Positions 29,201-38,534 are shown, counted from the stretch's first letter. The stretch: 40,619 nt of DNA from Baffinella frigidus (GCA_026770585.1 MU646438.1:485834-526452); one strand, 5' to 3'. Program-made: numbers and translations. The notes: generated from the sequence alone by a model not told the origin.

Positions 29201-31598
29201 TGATCTTGGGCGCGCGCATCGCCACTTCGGGAGCCTCGGCGCGGCGGTACTCCGTGGTGGGAATGAACGCCATCAGCGCATCATCCGGGTTGTACGCGCA
29301 CGACATTGTCAGGTTCAGCGTCATGTCCTGGTTGAGGGTTGAGGGGTTAGTCGGCGCTGCTGCACTCCGTGGTGGGGATGAAGGCCATCAGCGCATCATC
29401 GGGGTTGTACGCGCACGACATCGTCAGGTTCAGCGTCATGTCCTGGTGGAGGGTTGAGGGGTTAGTCGGCGCTGCTGTACTACGTGGTGGGGATGAAGGA
29501 CATGAGCGCGTCATCGGGGTTGTACGCGCACGACATCGTCAGGTTCAGCGTCATGTCCTGGTNNNNNNNNNNNNNNNNNNNNNNNNNNNNNNNNNNNNNN
29601 NNNNNNNNNNNNNNNNNNNNNNNNNNNNNNNNNNNNNNNNNNNNNNNNNNNNNNNNNNNNNNNNNNNNNNNNNNNNNNNNNNNNNNNNNNNNNNNNNNNN
29701 NNNNNNNNNNNNNNNNNNNNNNNNNNNNNNNNNNNNNNNNNNNNNNNNNNNNNNNNNNNNNNNNNNNNNNNNNNNNNNNNNNNNNNNNNNNNNNNNNNNN
29801 NNNNNNNNNNNNNNNNNNNNNNNNNNNNNNNNNNNNNNNNNNNNNNNNNNNNNNNNNNNNNNNNNNNNNNNNNNNNNGTTTGGGGTTTGGGGTTTGGGGT
29901 TTAGGGTTTAGGGTTTGGGGTATGGGGTTTGGGGTTTGGGGTTTGGGGTTTGGGGTTTAGGGTTTAGGGTTTATGGTGTGGGGTATAGGGTTGAGGGTTA
30001 AGGGCTTAGTGGGCGGTCAGTGGGGCAATATGGGGCGCGTGCTCGAGTTCTAGCTCTGCCTCACTCGGGTTGACCGACTTTTCTGAAGTTGTTATTCTGG
30101 GTGTGCTGTACAGATCCGTCAACTTCGGAGCGGAAAAGAGCCAGGCTCACTAAATTGGCGAGCCCAAAACAGACTGAGACAGCGCTAGGAGTTGGCTCTG
30201 CAGTACTCCCCCCTGGGGTACTCTTGAAGGCGCGGCGTCGCGGGTAGGATGCGCCCAGGTGGAAAGAGAGCGCAGGGCGTCAGGTCTAGGGCGCAGGGTG
30301 CAGAGAGGGCGTAGGGCTTCAGGTGTCGGGTAGGGCGTAGGGAGCAGGCAGGGCGCAGGGCGGCAGGTGTAGGTGTAGGGCGTAGGGCGCAGAGAGGGTG
30401 TATGGCGTCAGGTATAGGGGGACAGGTGTAGGGCGCAGACCTCCTGGCGGGGCCCGTTGTGCAGAAGGAGGTGCTGCCGCATGTTATGTTCCGCGGCCTG
30501 TTCGTACACCCACCGCCGCCGCTCCTCCATGTTCAGCGTGTCCTCCAACATCAGCTCCGATGCCGCCCTGCAATCCGCACGGCTGAGTCAGTTCTTGGAC
30601 GCCAACCCTCGACGCTTGTGTTGGCCCAATGCCCCACGCTGTCAAAAGGAGAGAGAGAGTGTTCTTTATTGACAACCAACTGGTCCGGTTCCACTGCATC
30701 ACCGGGATACTTGAACGGTCCCGCCTTGTGCCATGGCAGTTTTGAATTCCCTGCATGCGGTAGCCTCATATCTACCTTCCTGTCAGTCGAAAGGACTTCC
30801 CTCCCGGTGGAACAACTGCAGGGAAGACAGACAGGGACAACCAGCGAGCAAGCGGGCGCGTGAGCAGGCTCTGAGCCCTGCAGCGCCGCCTTCTGGGGCG
30901 GGATGAAGAGATATGGCTGGGGGCAAGCGCGACCTGTTGTCCTCGCTCGTGTAAATGTTGCAAAACTGGTCCAGCGACTTGGTCTTGGTGACGCGCAGCA
31001 CCTCCTTGTCCACCGCCGCATGCTCGTCCTCCTCCATTTCCTCATCCCCCATCACTGAAGCCGCGCGAGACCCGTTTCGAGACCCGCCAGGCCCGGGCGT
31101 CCCGGGCGCCGGGGAGGGGGAGTTCCCCCACCCCCCACCCCCTGACGCCGTCCCTGGGCGTGGTGTTGGGTTTGCACTGTCGCGGCCGGAGGAGAAGCGC
31201 CCTGGCGTGGCGATGGACGTCCCGAGCGGTGTCAGGGCGCATTTACGGAGGTGTTTCTCCGCCTCGCGGATGCGTACAGGGTCGCGGGACGCCACGGCGT
31301 CCTCGAAGTCCTGCTTGGCGCGCAGGTACGGCAGCTCGGGGAAGAAGTCTCGCTCAATGATCGTCTGGATGGAGGAGGTGTACGTGTCCTCGTCCAGCGC
31401 TTTCTGGCGCAGCGCAACGCGCGGGCCCGGTCCCCTCGGCAGTGGCTTCTTAAAGACGTCGTCGTTGCCGTCATTTCGAAGCACAACAACATGCCCTTGG
31501 TCTGTAGTCTGGATGACAACCTTCCCCATCTCAGGCACATTGCGGTTGATCGAGGGCGTGATCCCCGTCGCGCCTGAGAGCGCCGACATGCACGACAT
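26215..31598 (-). CDS. ESS2: ESS2 / DGCR14 homologue, spliceosome-associated nuclear protein
   Basis: Six exons join in phase: 31598-30934, 30567-30441, 29327-29194, 28221-28116, 27880-27725, 26769-26215 (580 residues; animal and plant homologues are roughly 480-510). Family landmarks appear in order: LDEDTY then IIERDFFPELPYLRAK (68-95), SLDQFCNIYTSEDN (208-221), RRRWVYEQ, ALMAFIP, SPRVGGFNFLLTPSPAPGV (348-366), FTWGSVDGTPL, LRASY, and the C-terminal VTDGLLEL. ESS2 proteins associate with the C-complex spliceosome in the nucleus and affect splice-site use; that role is known for the family and inferred here. The start is ATG 31598, with a second ATG at 31589. The long Gly/Pro/Ser stretch in exon 1 explains the extra length. 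Exon 3 is partly duplicated (see the repeat at 29213-29562). Confidence 0.93.
26808..26975. repeat. long inverted repeat in ESS2 intron 5
   Basis: Arms AAGGCGTCAGCACTGAATGG, TTCTCGCC and TTCGTGGTACAAAT pair with ATTTGTACCACGAA, GGCGAGAA and GGCTGACGCCTT. About 168 bp, MITE-like. A related CATCCAGGGCTGGA fragment is at 7599. Confidence 0.75.
27265..27392. repeat. CCTACGGTAGG element (family 4), partial copy
   Basis: Contains AGGACCCTACGGTAGGCCAT, GGACGTAGGGTGGTCCTACG and, at the end, TTCGTAGCCCGCTGTGTGAT, the parts of family 4 seen complete at 34002-34112 and 36604-36716. Confidence 0.6.
27881..28115 (-). repeat. telomere-like intron 4 of ESS2
   Basis: The 235-bp intron is almost wholly TTTAGGG and GTGTAGGG repeat (minus-strand CCCTAAA and CCCTACA), from donor GTGCCG to acceptor AAGCAG. 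Confidence 0.85.
28228..28362 (-). repeat. telomere-like tract in ESS2 intron 3
   Basis: TTTGGGG and TTTAGGG units starting 6 bp upstream of the exon 4 acceptor. Confidence 0.85.
28540..28606. repeat. family 3 hairpin element, half copy
   Basis: CCGATAGGTCCTAGGCAGGG then CCCTACGGCAGGGCGTATGA and GACGGCCAC, the right half of the family 3 palindrome. Confidence 0.5.
28612..28722. repeat. family 4 element
   Basis: ACTTCGAACGGATGTTGAAT, AACCC, AGGACCCTACGGTAGGCAAC and GTTCCTACGGATAAGGTAAC. Same order as 36604-36716, inverse of 34002-34112. Confidence 0.7.
28741..28785. repeat. three direct repeats of AGCCCGCTGTGTCGT
   Basis: A 15-bp unit repeated three times. It lies next to a decayed copy of the ESS2 exon 3 end (28785-28830). 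Confidence 0.85.
28785..28830 (-). pseudogene. decayed copy of ESS2 exon 3 3' half (a)
   Basis: The minus strand encodes YRRVEAPEVAMRAP, matching the intact exon, then loses KITNK and the donor. Confidence 0.65.
28842..28977. repeat. CCACAC-ended element, copy 2 of 2
   Basis: ACCACACGGTGGACTACGAA to CGTAGCCTACCGTCTGCA; interior matches 173-310 (TCATCAAAAGTTAA, GGTCACGTTACCGCTAAATC). Confidence 0.65.
29013..29069 (-). pseudogene. copy of ESS2 exon 3 3' half (b)
   Basis: The minus strand encodes RAEAPEVAMRAPKITNK followed by GTAAGC, a better donor than the GTACGA of the intact exon, but no acceptor-side half is present and a stop lies just upstream in frame. It could serve as an alternative exon end only if spliced into from elsewhere. 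Confidence 0.6.
29083..29150. repeat. family 3 hairpin element, half copy
   Basis: CGAAAGGTCCTAGCCAGGTC, CCAGGGCCCTACGGCGTATG, TGGCCACTTGAGGGATAG: the right half of family 3. Confidence 0.5.
29213..29562 (-). repeat. 115-bp tandem repeat containing the 5' half of ESS2 exon 3, about 3 copies
   Basis: Exon 3 acceptors (minus-strand CAG|GACATGACG) occur at 29327, 29442 and 29557, exactly 115 bp apart. Only the 29327 copy continues into the full exon. The other two read DMTLNLTMSCAYNPDDALM.. and then meet a stop (TAA after CSSAD; TAG after FIPTT). The array runs into the N gap, which may hide more copies. Confidence 0.85.
29563..29877. other. assembly gap (315 N)
   Basis: Unresolved bases in ESS2 intron 2, between the 115-bp tandem array and a telomere-like tract, both hard to assemble. 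Confidence 0.99.
29878..30010 (-). repeat. telomere-like tract in ESS2 intron 2
   Basis: TTTGGGG and TTTAGGG units; C-rich strand is sense for ESS2. A degraded AGGGCGTAGGGCGCAGG tract (30260-30440) leads up to the exon 2 donor. Confidence 0.85.
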
Positions 31599-31791
31599 CC
31601 TACCTCTCCTGTTGGTCACACACGCTGGGCGACGGGCGGCGGGGCGGTGAAGGTTCGCTGTCGTTTGAGGGCGCCCTGCTGGTTGTCTAATTCCCTTGAA
31701 AAGGGCTCCAACTGATCCAAAAGCGACCAGGGTTGAGGGTCTTTCTGGCTTTTGGGCGGGCGTTCCTTCACTTCCGTTGTTCGCCTTTTTG
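31599..31791. promoter_or_regulatory. divergent intergenic region, ESS2 / Nudix
   Basis: 193 bp between the two start codons. It must hold both 5' UTRs and promoters unless an untranslated 5' exon exists. No TATA-like box is evident. Confidence 0.5.
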
Positions 31792-34700
31792 ATGCAGAAC
31801 GGCGGCTTCCAGAACGCGATCCACGTGAGACGCCCCCCCGACCCCCCCACCCCACCCCCTGTCCATACTGCACCCTCAATTCCCCCCCTTTCCATGCTCC
31901 TCTATCTCCCTCTCGTCTCATTTCGTCCCCCACTCCCAGATCACGAGCGGGCACTTCACGTCGCACAAGTCCTTCCTCCCGGACGACCAGTATGGCGTGT
32001 GCCTCGACAACATCGTCAAGGTTCCCCCCGAAAAACGCGTTGGCAACCCTTTCTCCCCGCCAAAGCGAAACTCGCCCCGTTAACCCCGTTGCCGCATCCA
32101 GGGCTGCTCGGACATGATCGTGCGGAACCCGGAGGGGGAGATCCTCATCGGCCGCCGCAATGTGCATCCGCAGCCAGACTGGTGGTACGTGCTCCTGCGT
32201 GCTCTCGAATTTCTCAAGGCGTTCTCCTTGCGACCCGTCATAAAACATAGCACTGTGGAGGCGGCGCTGCTTATTGGCATGGGGCAGATTCGTTCCGTCC
32301 TGACGGCAGGACGTACCTGAAACGTCGGGAAGGATAATTTTGTGCGGACACGGGTGGCATGTGACCAACACGCAGAGTTTTTCGGGTGAGCAGGTACATC
32401 GGCGGGCGCATCATGCCCGGGGAGAGCCCCGCGCAGAGCTGCTCACGCCTCGTCACGCGGGAGCTCGGGCTGTTGATTGAAGCCGAGCGGTTCGAGCCCA
32501 TCTGCTGCATGTCGCAGGTGTGGGGCATGCGCGAGCAGGCGCCCCAGAACCACGGTACTTTCCACCACGCCACCTTTCTCTCACTCAGTAGTATCAGATA
32601 CGCTCTGGGAGGGGACTGCGATTCGTCGAGTGGCGTTTGTGTTCCGGTTTCTCTCCTAGCTATTTCCCTCGGGGATGTCAATCTCTGCCTTAATAATGTT
32701 GCCCGACTATTATCAAGTCCACATGCTGGGTTTACGTTACAAATCCGTCAACTTTGGAGCGGAACAGAGCCCGGGCTCGCCAAATTAGTGAGCCCAAATA
32801 GACCGAGCCAGATCTAGGATGTAGGCGGTGACAAAGTCCACTCCGAGCCACAAGATTTCAGCTAAGTCAACCAGCTCACCTAAGTCAACTTTCTCCTGAT
32901 TTCGTTTAGATGGACCCTGCTCTGGGAGCAGGCATTTGACTTAAGGCGCTGGCTTTCAGTGGGAGTTGACTTACGCGAAATGTTCTGGATCGGAGTGAAG
33001 TCGGGCGTGCGGTGTGATGGTTGGAGGCACGTTGCAGACGTTAATCTCCGCCAAAGAATTAATTGATTGCTTTCGGGATAAGAAATTTACTACACGATTG
33101 GTTCATACTAGTGATAGTAACCTGTGCAGTAAATTTCGGTGCGCCAAAAGCCATTAATCGATAAGTTTGCAGAGATGAACGTGGGCGTGTGGTAATGTAC
33201 CCGGAGACAGACTTGGACGCGGGGCGGCTCTTGCAGGCACTAAGAGCACTTGGCTGCAAGCCTCGGCCCTGCCCTCGACCCTCGGGAGTGAGGCACGTGA
33301 CTCCGCGTGTGGTGACTGCAGGGACGTACGACAGGCCTGTCCATGTCCTTGAGGTTGTTCGAGCTGCCACCATAGGAGAGTTGACATGATTGGGCGTGTG
33401 GCAGGGACGTGCGATATCAACCTGGTGCTGACCGTCGAATTGACGGCCGAGGAGGCTGATGGCCTCAAACTCGATGCCCAGGAGTACCACGAAAGCAAGT
33501 AAGCTGCCGTGAACCCAGCCTGAACCCTGAAATCTGAAAACTGAACACTGAGCTCTGAACACTGAACACTGAATACTGAAACCTAAACCATAAACCATAA
33601 ACCATAAACCATCAAACTCAAACCCTAAACCCTAAACCCTAAACCCTAAATCCTAAACCCTAAATCCTGAACCCTAAACCCTAAACCCTAAACCCTAAAC
33701 CCTCATCCCTAAACCATAAACCCTCATCCCTAAACCCTAAACCCTAAGCCCCAAACCCTCCTCCCTGAACCCTAAACCCTAAGCCCCAAAACCCCAAACC
33801 TCAAACCTCAAACCCTGGCCAGCCGGTCCCTCACCCGGTGAGCAACCTTGCAAGGTCATTCGATCTGCGTGCTTGATTTAGAGGAACCTGGAAGTTGATT
33901 CTACGTTTTCCTCTGGTGGTACCGGGGGGGGGGGGGGTCGACCAGCCCTCCTAAGCGAATCATTTCGATGGTTCAGCCTACCGCTGAATCCACACAGCTG
34001 GGTTACCTTATCCGTAGGACCCCCCCTATGTCCCCACGGGTTGCCTACCGTAGGGTCGTATGTCTTATCGCTTATGGGTTATTCAAAATCCCTTCGAAGT
34101 CTGCTGTGTGGTGCAGGAGGGATCGCCTTGGCCTGCAGCCTTTTAAAAATTAATTAACTACTTTACAGCCACGTACTGAGTTCTGAGTATTCAAAAGGTC
34201 TACCGGAACTCGGGGATCCCTGGTGCAGTCAGCCAGAGCATCAACGATGAAACCTTTGACCACGCTAGGTCACTAGTCGGAATTTCAGGTACAACTCTTA
34301 TTTCAAATTTTGTACCCGCATCCGAAATTCGGACTCACAAATCGGACGTGGAAACGACGAGGAGTTGCGTCTCACTTGGGACCGCACACTCATTTAGTAC
34401 CACGAAATGAAACGTTGCGTTCTGAAATTCCCACCGATGACCTGGCTTGGCGTGGGAGGGCGGTTGGATGGGACCGACACAGGCTATGCACAGTGCATAT
34501 CCTGAGGAGGGGGGGGTGCATACCCTCCTCAGGGGAACCGACGTTGCGGCCATGGCAGCATCGTCAATCGGGATCTCTCTCGCGTGGGAATACACGGTGG
34601 CCATGTTGGCTTCGATCCGCAATACACGCTTGTTTCTCTTTCTCTGGGTATGTGGATTCCGGCTGTTGTGGGCAGGTAATAAACAATACATGGTGGCAAC

Positions 34701-37150
34701 GTTGGTTTCGACCCGTAATAAAAAAACGTTTTCTCTCTGCTGGTGGATATCGGCACAGGAGGTGGAGGAGGGGGACTACCACCCTGCGCTCTGGTATGTT
34801 GGTTTCGACCCGTAATATCGTTGGTTTCGACCCGTAATAAACGCAATTTTCATGTTGGTTTCGACCCGTACTAAACGCAAGTTTCTCTCTCTCTGGGCAG
34901 GTGAATTTCGGAACGGGGGGGGTGTCTCTCGGTCCTGCTCAGAAACAGCCGCGGTGGCGGCGCATACATGGCGGGTGTGTTGCTGGTAATGATAGTCTGT
35001 GTGGTGTGGGCAGGTGGACATCGGCACGGGAGGTTGAGGAGGGGGACTACCACCCTGCGCTGCGATACTCCGCCAAGTCGCTCCGCACGCACATGAAGCT
35101 TAAGGACCTCAGGTTGGGAACAGCACTGGGCCCTAGGGTGCATGTATGCGATTGCAGGATCATTTTTTGTACTGGGATTGAAGTCGATGCTATGCTGCTT
35201 AAGGGACTCAGGCCCCGGGGTAGAGGGGTTGCTCGAAATTCAGGACACGCACCGCCCCTAGGGTGGTACTATGCTCCTATGTCTAGCCCTAATGTAGCAC
35301 TGTAAGTCGGTGTGTCCTTGATTTCGTGTAAACCCTGTAGGCTATGTTAGGACCACAGGTTGTACGGGACCTGGAGCCGATGCTTGGACTTGCGAAAAGG
35401 AATGCTCAGCCGAAGGTCACCAAGGAGTGATTCTCCTTCTGACTCTCTCTCTCTCGCTCGCTCTCGCTCGCTCTTTCCCTCTCTTTCTCTGGATGCCTTC
35501 GTGGCTCGTGTGCCCAGCGGGACTTCCGTTCACCCAGAGCAGGGCTCCTCGATTGATCTAGTGCCACGCATAAGACAACCACACTCATCCGAGATCGCAG
35601 AAAAGCACCCTTTTGCTGGGTAGGCCTGCGGTTTAGGTTTTAGGGCTTACGGTTCTGAGTTTAATGTTTGGGGTTTAAGGTTCATGGTTGAGGGTTGCGG
35701 GTTCAGGTTTCAAGGTTCAGGGTTCAAGGTTCAGGGCTCAGGGCTCAGGATTCAGGGTGCAGATGGTGACGAGACAACCGCCTCTCGCGCTGCAAGAGTG
35801 CACCCTGCCTCCTGCCTCCCGAGCAGGATGCACTCCCGACTCGAGAGTCATGCCACGAGTCAAACCCCTACACCCTCAACCATGCGGCAGAGCGGCGACG
35901 GACGCAGCTACTGCAAAGCCACAGGGGAAGTTTCAATTTCTCTGGACACGACACTATTGTTGCCTTTTGACGAATTTTGGTCACGTCCTTTGGGGGGAAA
36001 TGCCTTTTGAGGGTAAAATGGCTCCAAAGTATAGGACACCAGAGTGTCCGCTACTTTTTGACACTTTCCTTGGGGGTTTCCAGTAGAGGGGGGGGACGAT
36101 ACCCCCTGCCTTCCCGTGCAGGGTGCAATCATGACTACAAGTGGTATCTTGCTAACCCGCTCCCCCCCCTGCTCTTGGCAGAGCGGCTTCCGAATCCGGA
36201 GGAGACGACGTCTCGTGTGACGTGGACGATACTCCCTATACTCCCTAAACCATGCGTGTGGCAGAGCGGCGACGGATGCGGGGGGGGACGACGCAGCAGT
36301 CGCAGCGCTCGCGCGAGAGTACGTTGCGCTCCTCGCCCCGCCCGAGTGCGTGCCCCCCCCCACACACGAGGCTGGCCCAGCACCCTTTTTAAATGTTGAT
36401 TGTGGGCGTTTTGTATGGGAGTTGGTCACGTGGCTGCACGAAAGTGTGTGGTCACGTGACCAAACATGTGAGGATTGCTACGCACTGCGTCACTTGTACA
36501 GCTCCCCCGGGTTTTAAAAAGGGTGCTTGGTCCGCCTCGTGTGGTCCCACCAGCATGCTGTTTTCGCGGCGTCGTGTAAGTTGGGACAGCCGGATTCTTG
36601 TAGCCACACAGCGGGCTTCGAAGGGATGTTGAATAACCCATAAGCGATCAGAGATAGGACCCTGGCAATTTGTAGGGACATAGGGGAGGTACCTACGGAT
36701 AAGGTAACGGGAAATGTCTTAGATTTGGCCATATTTCCCCTTCGTAGTCAGCTGTGAGGTTGGGGCAGCCTGCAGGAAAGAGGTGAATTTGTGTGACGTG
36801 CCGCGACTTGGCTGGCAAGGTGCATGTCCAGAAGGATGACACTCTGCAGGCCGGCTTTCCGTGGAGGGTATTTCCGCCATCTCGTTAGCGCCCACCGGTG
36901 CCCGTTCCCCCCGGATTTCCGGGGGAGATTGGTCACGTTACTTGCGAAAGATTTGCAATGACATGTATCCCCGCTCGGTTCAAACCGGGAGAATGGCTCC
37001 AATCCCCTGGTGCAAATAGCGTGGTTCCAAAAACGAATCTTTCCGCAAGAAGTGAGTGTGAGGGGTCCGTGCAGGCTGGGCGAGACCGCGTACAAGATCC
37101 GGAGCCCTGAGAAGGGCTACGAAGGCAAGGTTTCGGTTGCGTTGATGTGA
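31792..37150 (+). CDS. Nudix protein, GDP-mannose mannosyl hydrolase-like
   Basis: Eight exons join in phase: 31792-31824, 31940-32020, 32102-32184, 32394-32554, 33405-33498, 35014-35112, 36265-36345, 37075-37150 (235 residues, stop TGA). The Nudix fold is clear: DMIVRNPEGEILIGRR, then WWYIGGRIMPGE with G70 and E76, then RLVTRELGL (84-92), and a second half INLVLTVELTAEE with LDAQEYHESKW. The box departs from GX5EX7REUXEEXGU: Leu and Arg replace two of its Glu residues. The E. coli GDP-mannose mannosyl hydrolase box (RLxxxELGL, from memory) departs in the same way, so that subfamily is the best guess; the substrate is not proven. Exons 1-6 are well supported. Exons 7-8 rest on phase agreement and plausible sequence (ALAREYVALLAPPE-LGETAYKIRSPEKGYEG). 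Alternatives: exon 7 read on to a stop at 36515-36517, or exon 6 read through to a stop near 35305. Confidence 0.83.
32715..32818. repeat. AAATCCGTCAACTTTGGAGC element, also at 30105-30192
   Basis: TCCGTCAACTTTGGAGCGGA, ACAGAGCC, CTCGCCAAATTAGTGAGCCC and AGATCTAGGA recur in the same order at 30105-30192 (TCCGTCAACTTCGGAGCGGA). The CTCGCCAAATT..GAGCC part forms a short hairpin. Nudix intron 4. Confidence 0.6.
33043..33176. repeat. family 1 hairpin element, copy 6
   Basis: Outer arms AATCTCCGCCAAAGAATTAA and TCGATAAGTTTGCAGAGAT, inner arms GAAATTTACTACACGA and TGTGCAGTAAATTTC, centre ATACTAGTGATAGTA. Nudix intron 4. Same arm type as 5172-5310. Confidence 0.8.
33510..33815 (+). repeat. telomere-like tract in Nudix intron 5
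   Basis: ACTGAACACTGA units, then AAACCATAAACC, then long AAACCCT repeats. It starts about a dozen bases after the exon 5 donor. C-rich strand is sense. Confidence 0.9.
34002..34112. repeat. family 4 element
   Basis: GGTTACCTTATCCGTAGGAC, CCCTATGTCCCCACGGGTTG, CCTACCGTAGGGTCGTATG, TATCGCTTATGGGTTATTC and CTTCGAAGTCTGCTGTGTGG. Nudix intron 5. Confidence 0.7.
34585..34995 (+). repeat. repeated TTGGTTTCGACCCGTAATAA unit and decoy copy of Nudix exon 6
   Basis: The unit TTGGTTTCGACCCGTAATAA recurs at 34602, 34703, 34799, 34820 and 34855 (some variant), followed by TTTCTCTCTCTCTGGGCAGG. At 34741-34795, GTGGATATCGGCACAGGAGG and GGGGACTACCACCCTGCGCT copy the start of exon 6 (35014), without the AG acceptor and with a frame change. 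Related units occur inverted at 40190-40225 and 40510-40545. Confidence 0.65.
34933..34997. repeat. dispersed CTGCTCAGACACAGCC unit, three copies
   Basis: GGTCCTGCTCAGAAACAGCC, GGCGCATACATGGCGGGTGT and GTTGCTGGTAATGATA recur at 38261-38322 and 39584-39646 with minor changes. Unknown element; the copy here lies just before the exon 6 acceptor. Confidence 0.65.
35432..35500. repeat. (CT)n-rich tract
   Basis: CTCTCTCTCTCGCTCGCTCTC repeats in Nudix intron 6. Confidence 0.8.
35622..35762. repeat. telomere-like tract, G-rich on the sense strand
   Basis: GGTTTAGGTTTTAGGGC, GGTTCAGGGTTCAAGG and similar. It lies in Nudix intron 6 with the G-rich strand as sense, the opposite of most tracts in the window. 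Confidence 0.7.
35884..35925 (+). pseudogene. decoy copy of Nudix exon 7 start
   Basis: GGCAGAGCGGCGACGGACGC and the following bases match the acceptor and first codons of exon 7 (GGCAG|AGCGGCGACGGATGC at 36261), then diverge. Confidence 0.55.
36604..36716. repeat. family 4 element
   Basis: CACACAGCGGGCTTCGAAGG, GATGTTGAATAACCCATAAG, then GGTACCTACGGATAAGGTAA. Nudix intron 7. Confidence 0.75.
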
Positions 37151-37992
37151 GCGCCGTGCGTAGGAGCAGGAGATAGAATCCATCCGGAAAATGCTCGAAT
37201 GAGCGGCCGACGCAGGGTACAGTAGTGACACATTGCGTGGCATGTTCGGCGCTGACGCTGGTTGTTTGGCAATAAATTATCAATCTCTCTGAGCGCCGTG
37301 TGGAAAGTGTCACTGGCGTGTGCATCAAGCATGCAGCCCAGAACCCCCCCCCCCGTGAGGCCCTCTTCTGCCAGCTTGGTGCTTTTCAGTACTGGTAATG
37401 CCATGGGTTAGGCAAAACGGCGAAGTCCTCTTTAATAAATTCAGTAATCGGTAATCAGTACATCTCTCGTGCGTATACATTTTAGCTGGTCTCATATTTA
37501 GTAGGTACTTGGCTTCTGCCCTCACGTCTCTCCCTGAGCTTTCCACGGTCGTGATACACATTTATGTGCGCATTGGTCCCTGCTTTCCCGCCCACGTCGC
37601 TCCAAGAGAAAACTACACGTGCTCTGTCACTGCTGGCACTGCACGCTACAGGGGCTACAATGTACCGCGAATACCAACACGCACCGCCCTGGGTTCCTAC
37701 GGTAGGGCTGTTCGTAGGAGCATTAAGACCTCCCTAGAGAAGAGCTCTCCTCTTCTTGTTCGCGAGTAACCCCAGTGGTGGACATGCAAAGAGCGCTCGA
37801 GTCTGTGCGAGACGGTGTGTACACTGCCGCAGTAAGAACGCTGTGCATCCGAATTTCGCTTTCATTACACATTTGCATGTGTAACACATTTACATGTGTA
37901 ATGATTTCGCTTTCATTACACATTTCACAATGCTTCGACTCCTGTCCCTGCCGCAGAAGCGGCGAACACAGGCTCCAGCCCACCCGCCTCTC

Positions 37993-38122
37993 CTACAGGG
38001 GTACCTCACTCATAAGAAAGCGCCGCCCCCCCCCCCCCTGGGACCACCAGAGGGCCCTAGTTATGGCCCTACGGTAGGGTCCTAGGGGGTGGCGCTTTCT
38101 TATAAGCGAGGTACCCCTGTAG
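37993..38122. repeat. family 2 hairpin element, copy 5
   Basis: The cleanest copy: CTACAGGGGTACCTCACTCA then TAAGAAAGCGCC against GGCGCTTTCTTATAAGCGAG then GTACCCCTGTAG, centre GGCCCTACGGTAGGGTCC. Confidence 0.85.
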
Positions 38123-38327
38123 CACTGAGCCGGCGTTTTCCGCGGTGCCCCTGCGAAAAGTCACACACCCCGGGCCTTTCGCTCCCTCGACTCTTGTTTT
38201 TATTTATGTACAGAGAGACCTTTATCACTACCAACTTATCTATCAGAACAGGACCTCTCTCCAGGTCCTGCTCAGACACAGCCTCGGCGGGGGCGCATAC
38301 ATGGCGACCGTGTTGGTAGTAATACAG

Positions 38328-38385
38328 CTCTCTCTCTCTCTCTCTCTGACACACACATCGTCCCTGGAGTGGTTCTGGGTTCCTG

Positions 38386-38446
<61 letters not shown>
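38328..38446. repeat. (CT)n microsatellites
   Basis: Two CT arrays (38328-38347 and 38388-38446). No gene is supported in 37151-38530. Confidence 0.9.
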
Positions 38447-38449
<3 letters not shown>

Positions 38450-38534
38450 GAACAGGTCCACAGCGGTGGGTGTCCCGTGTTCGCGAGAAACCCCGGTTGG
38501 AAGGGCCGCGTCACCTGTTGGAAAAGCAGCAGGA

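Noticed and set aside
35977-36399. Separate plus-strand gene around Nudix exon 7
   Set aside because: The frame has no recognisable domain and begins in a repeat; the shifted frame joins the Nudix exons in phase.
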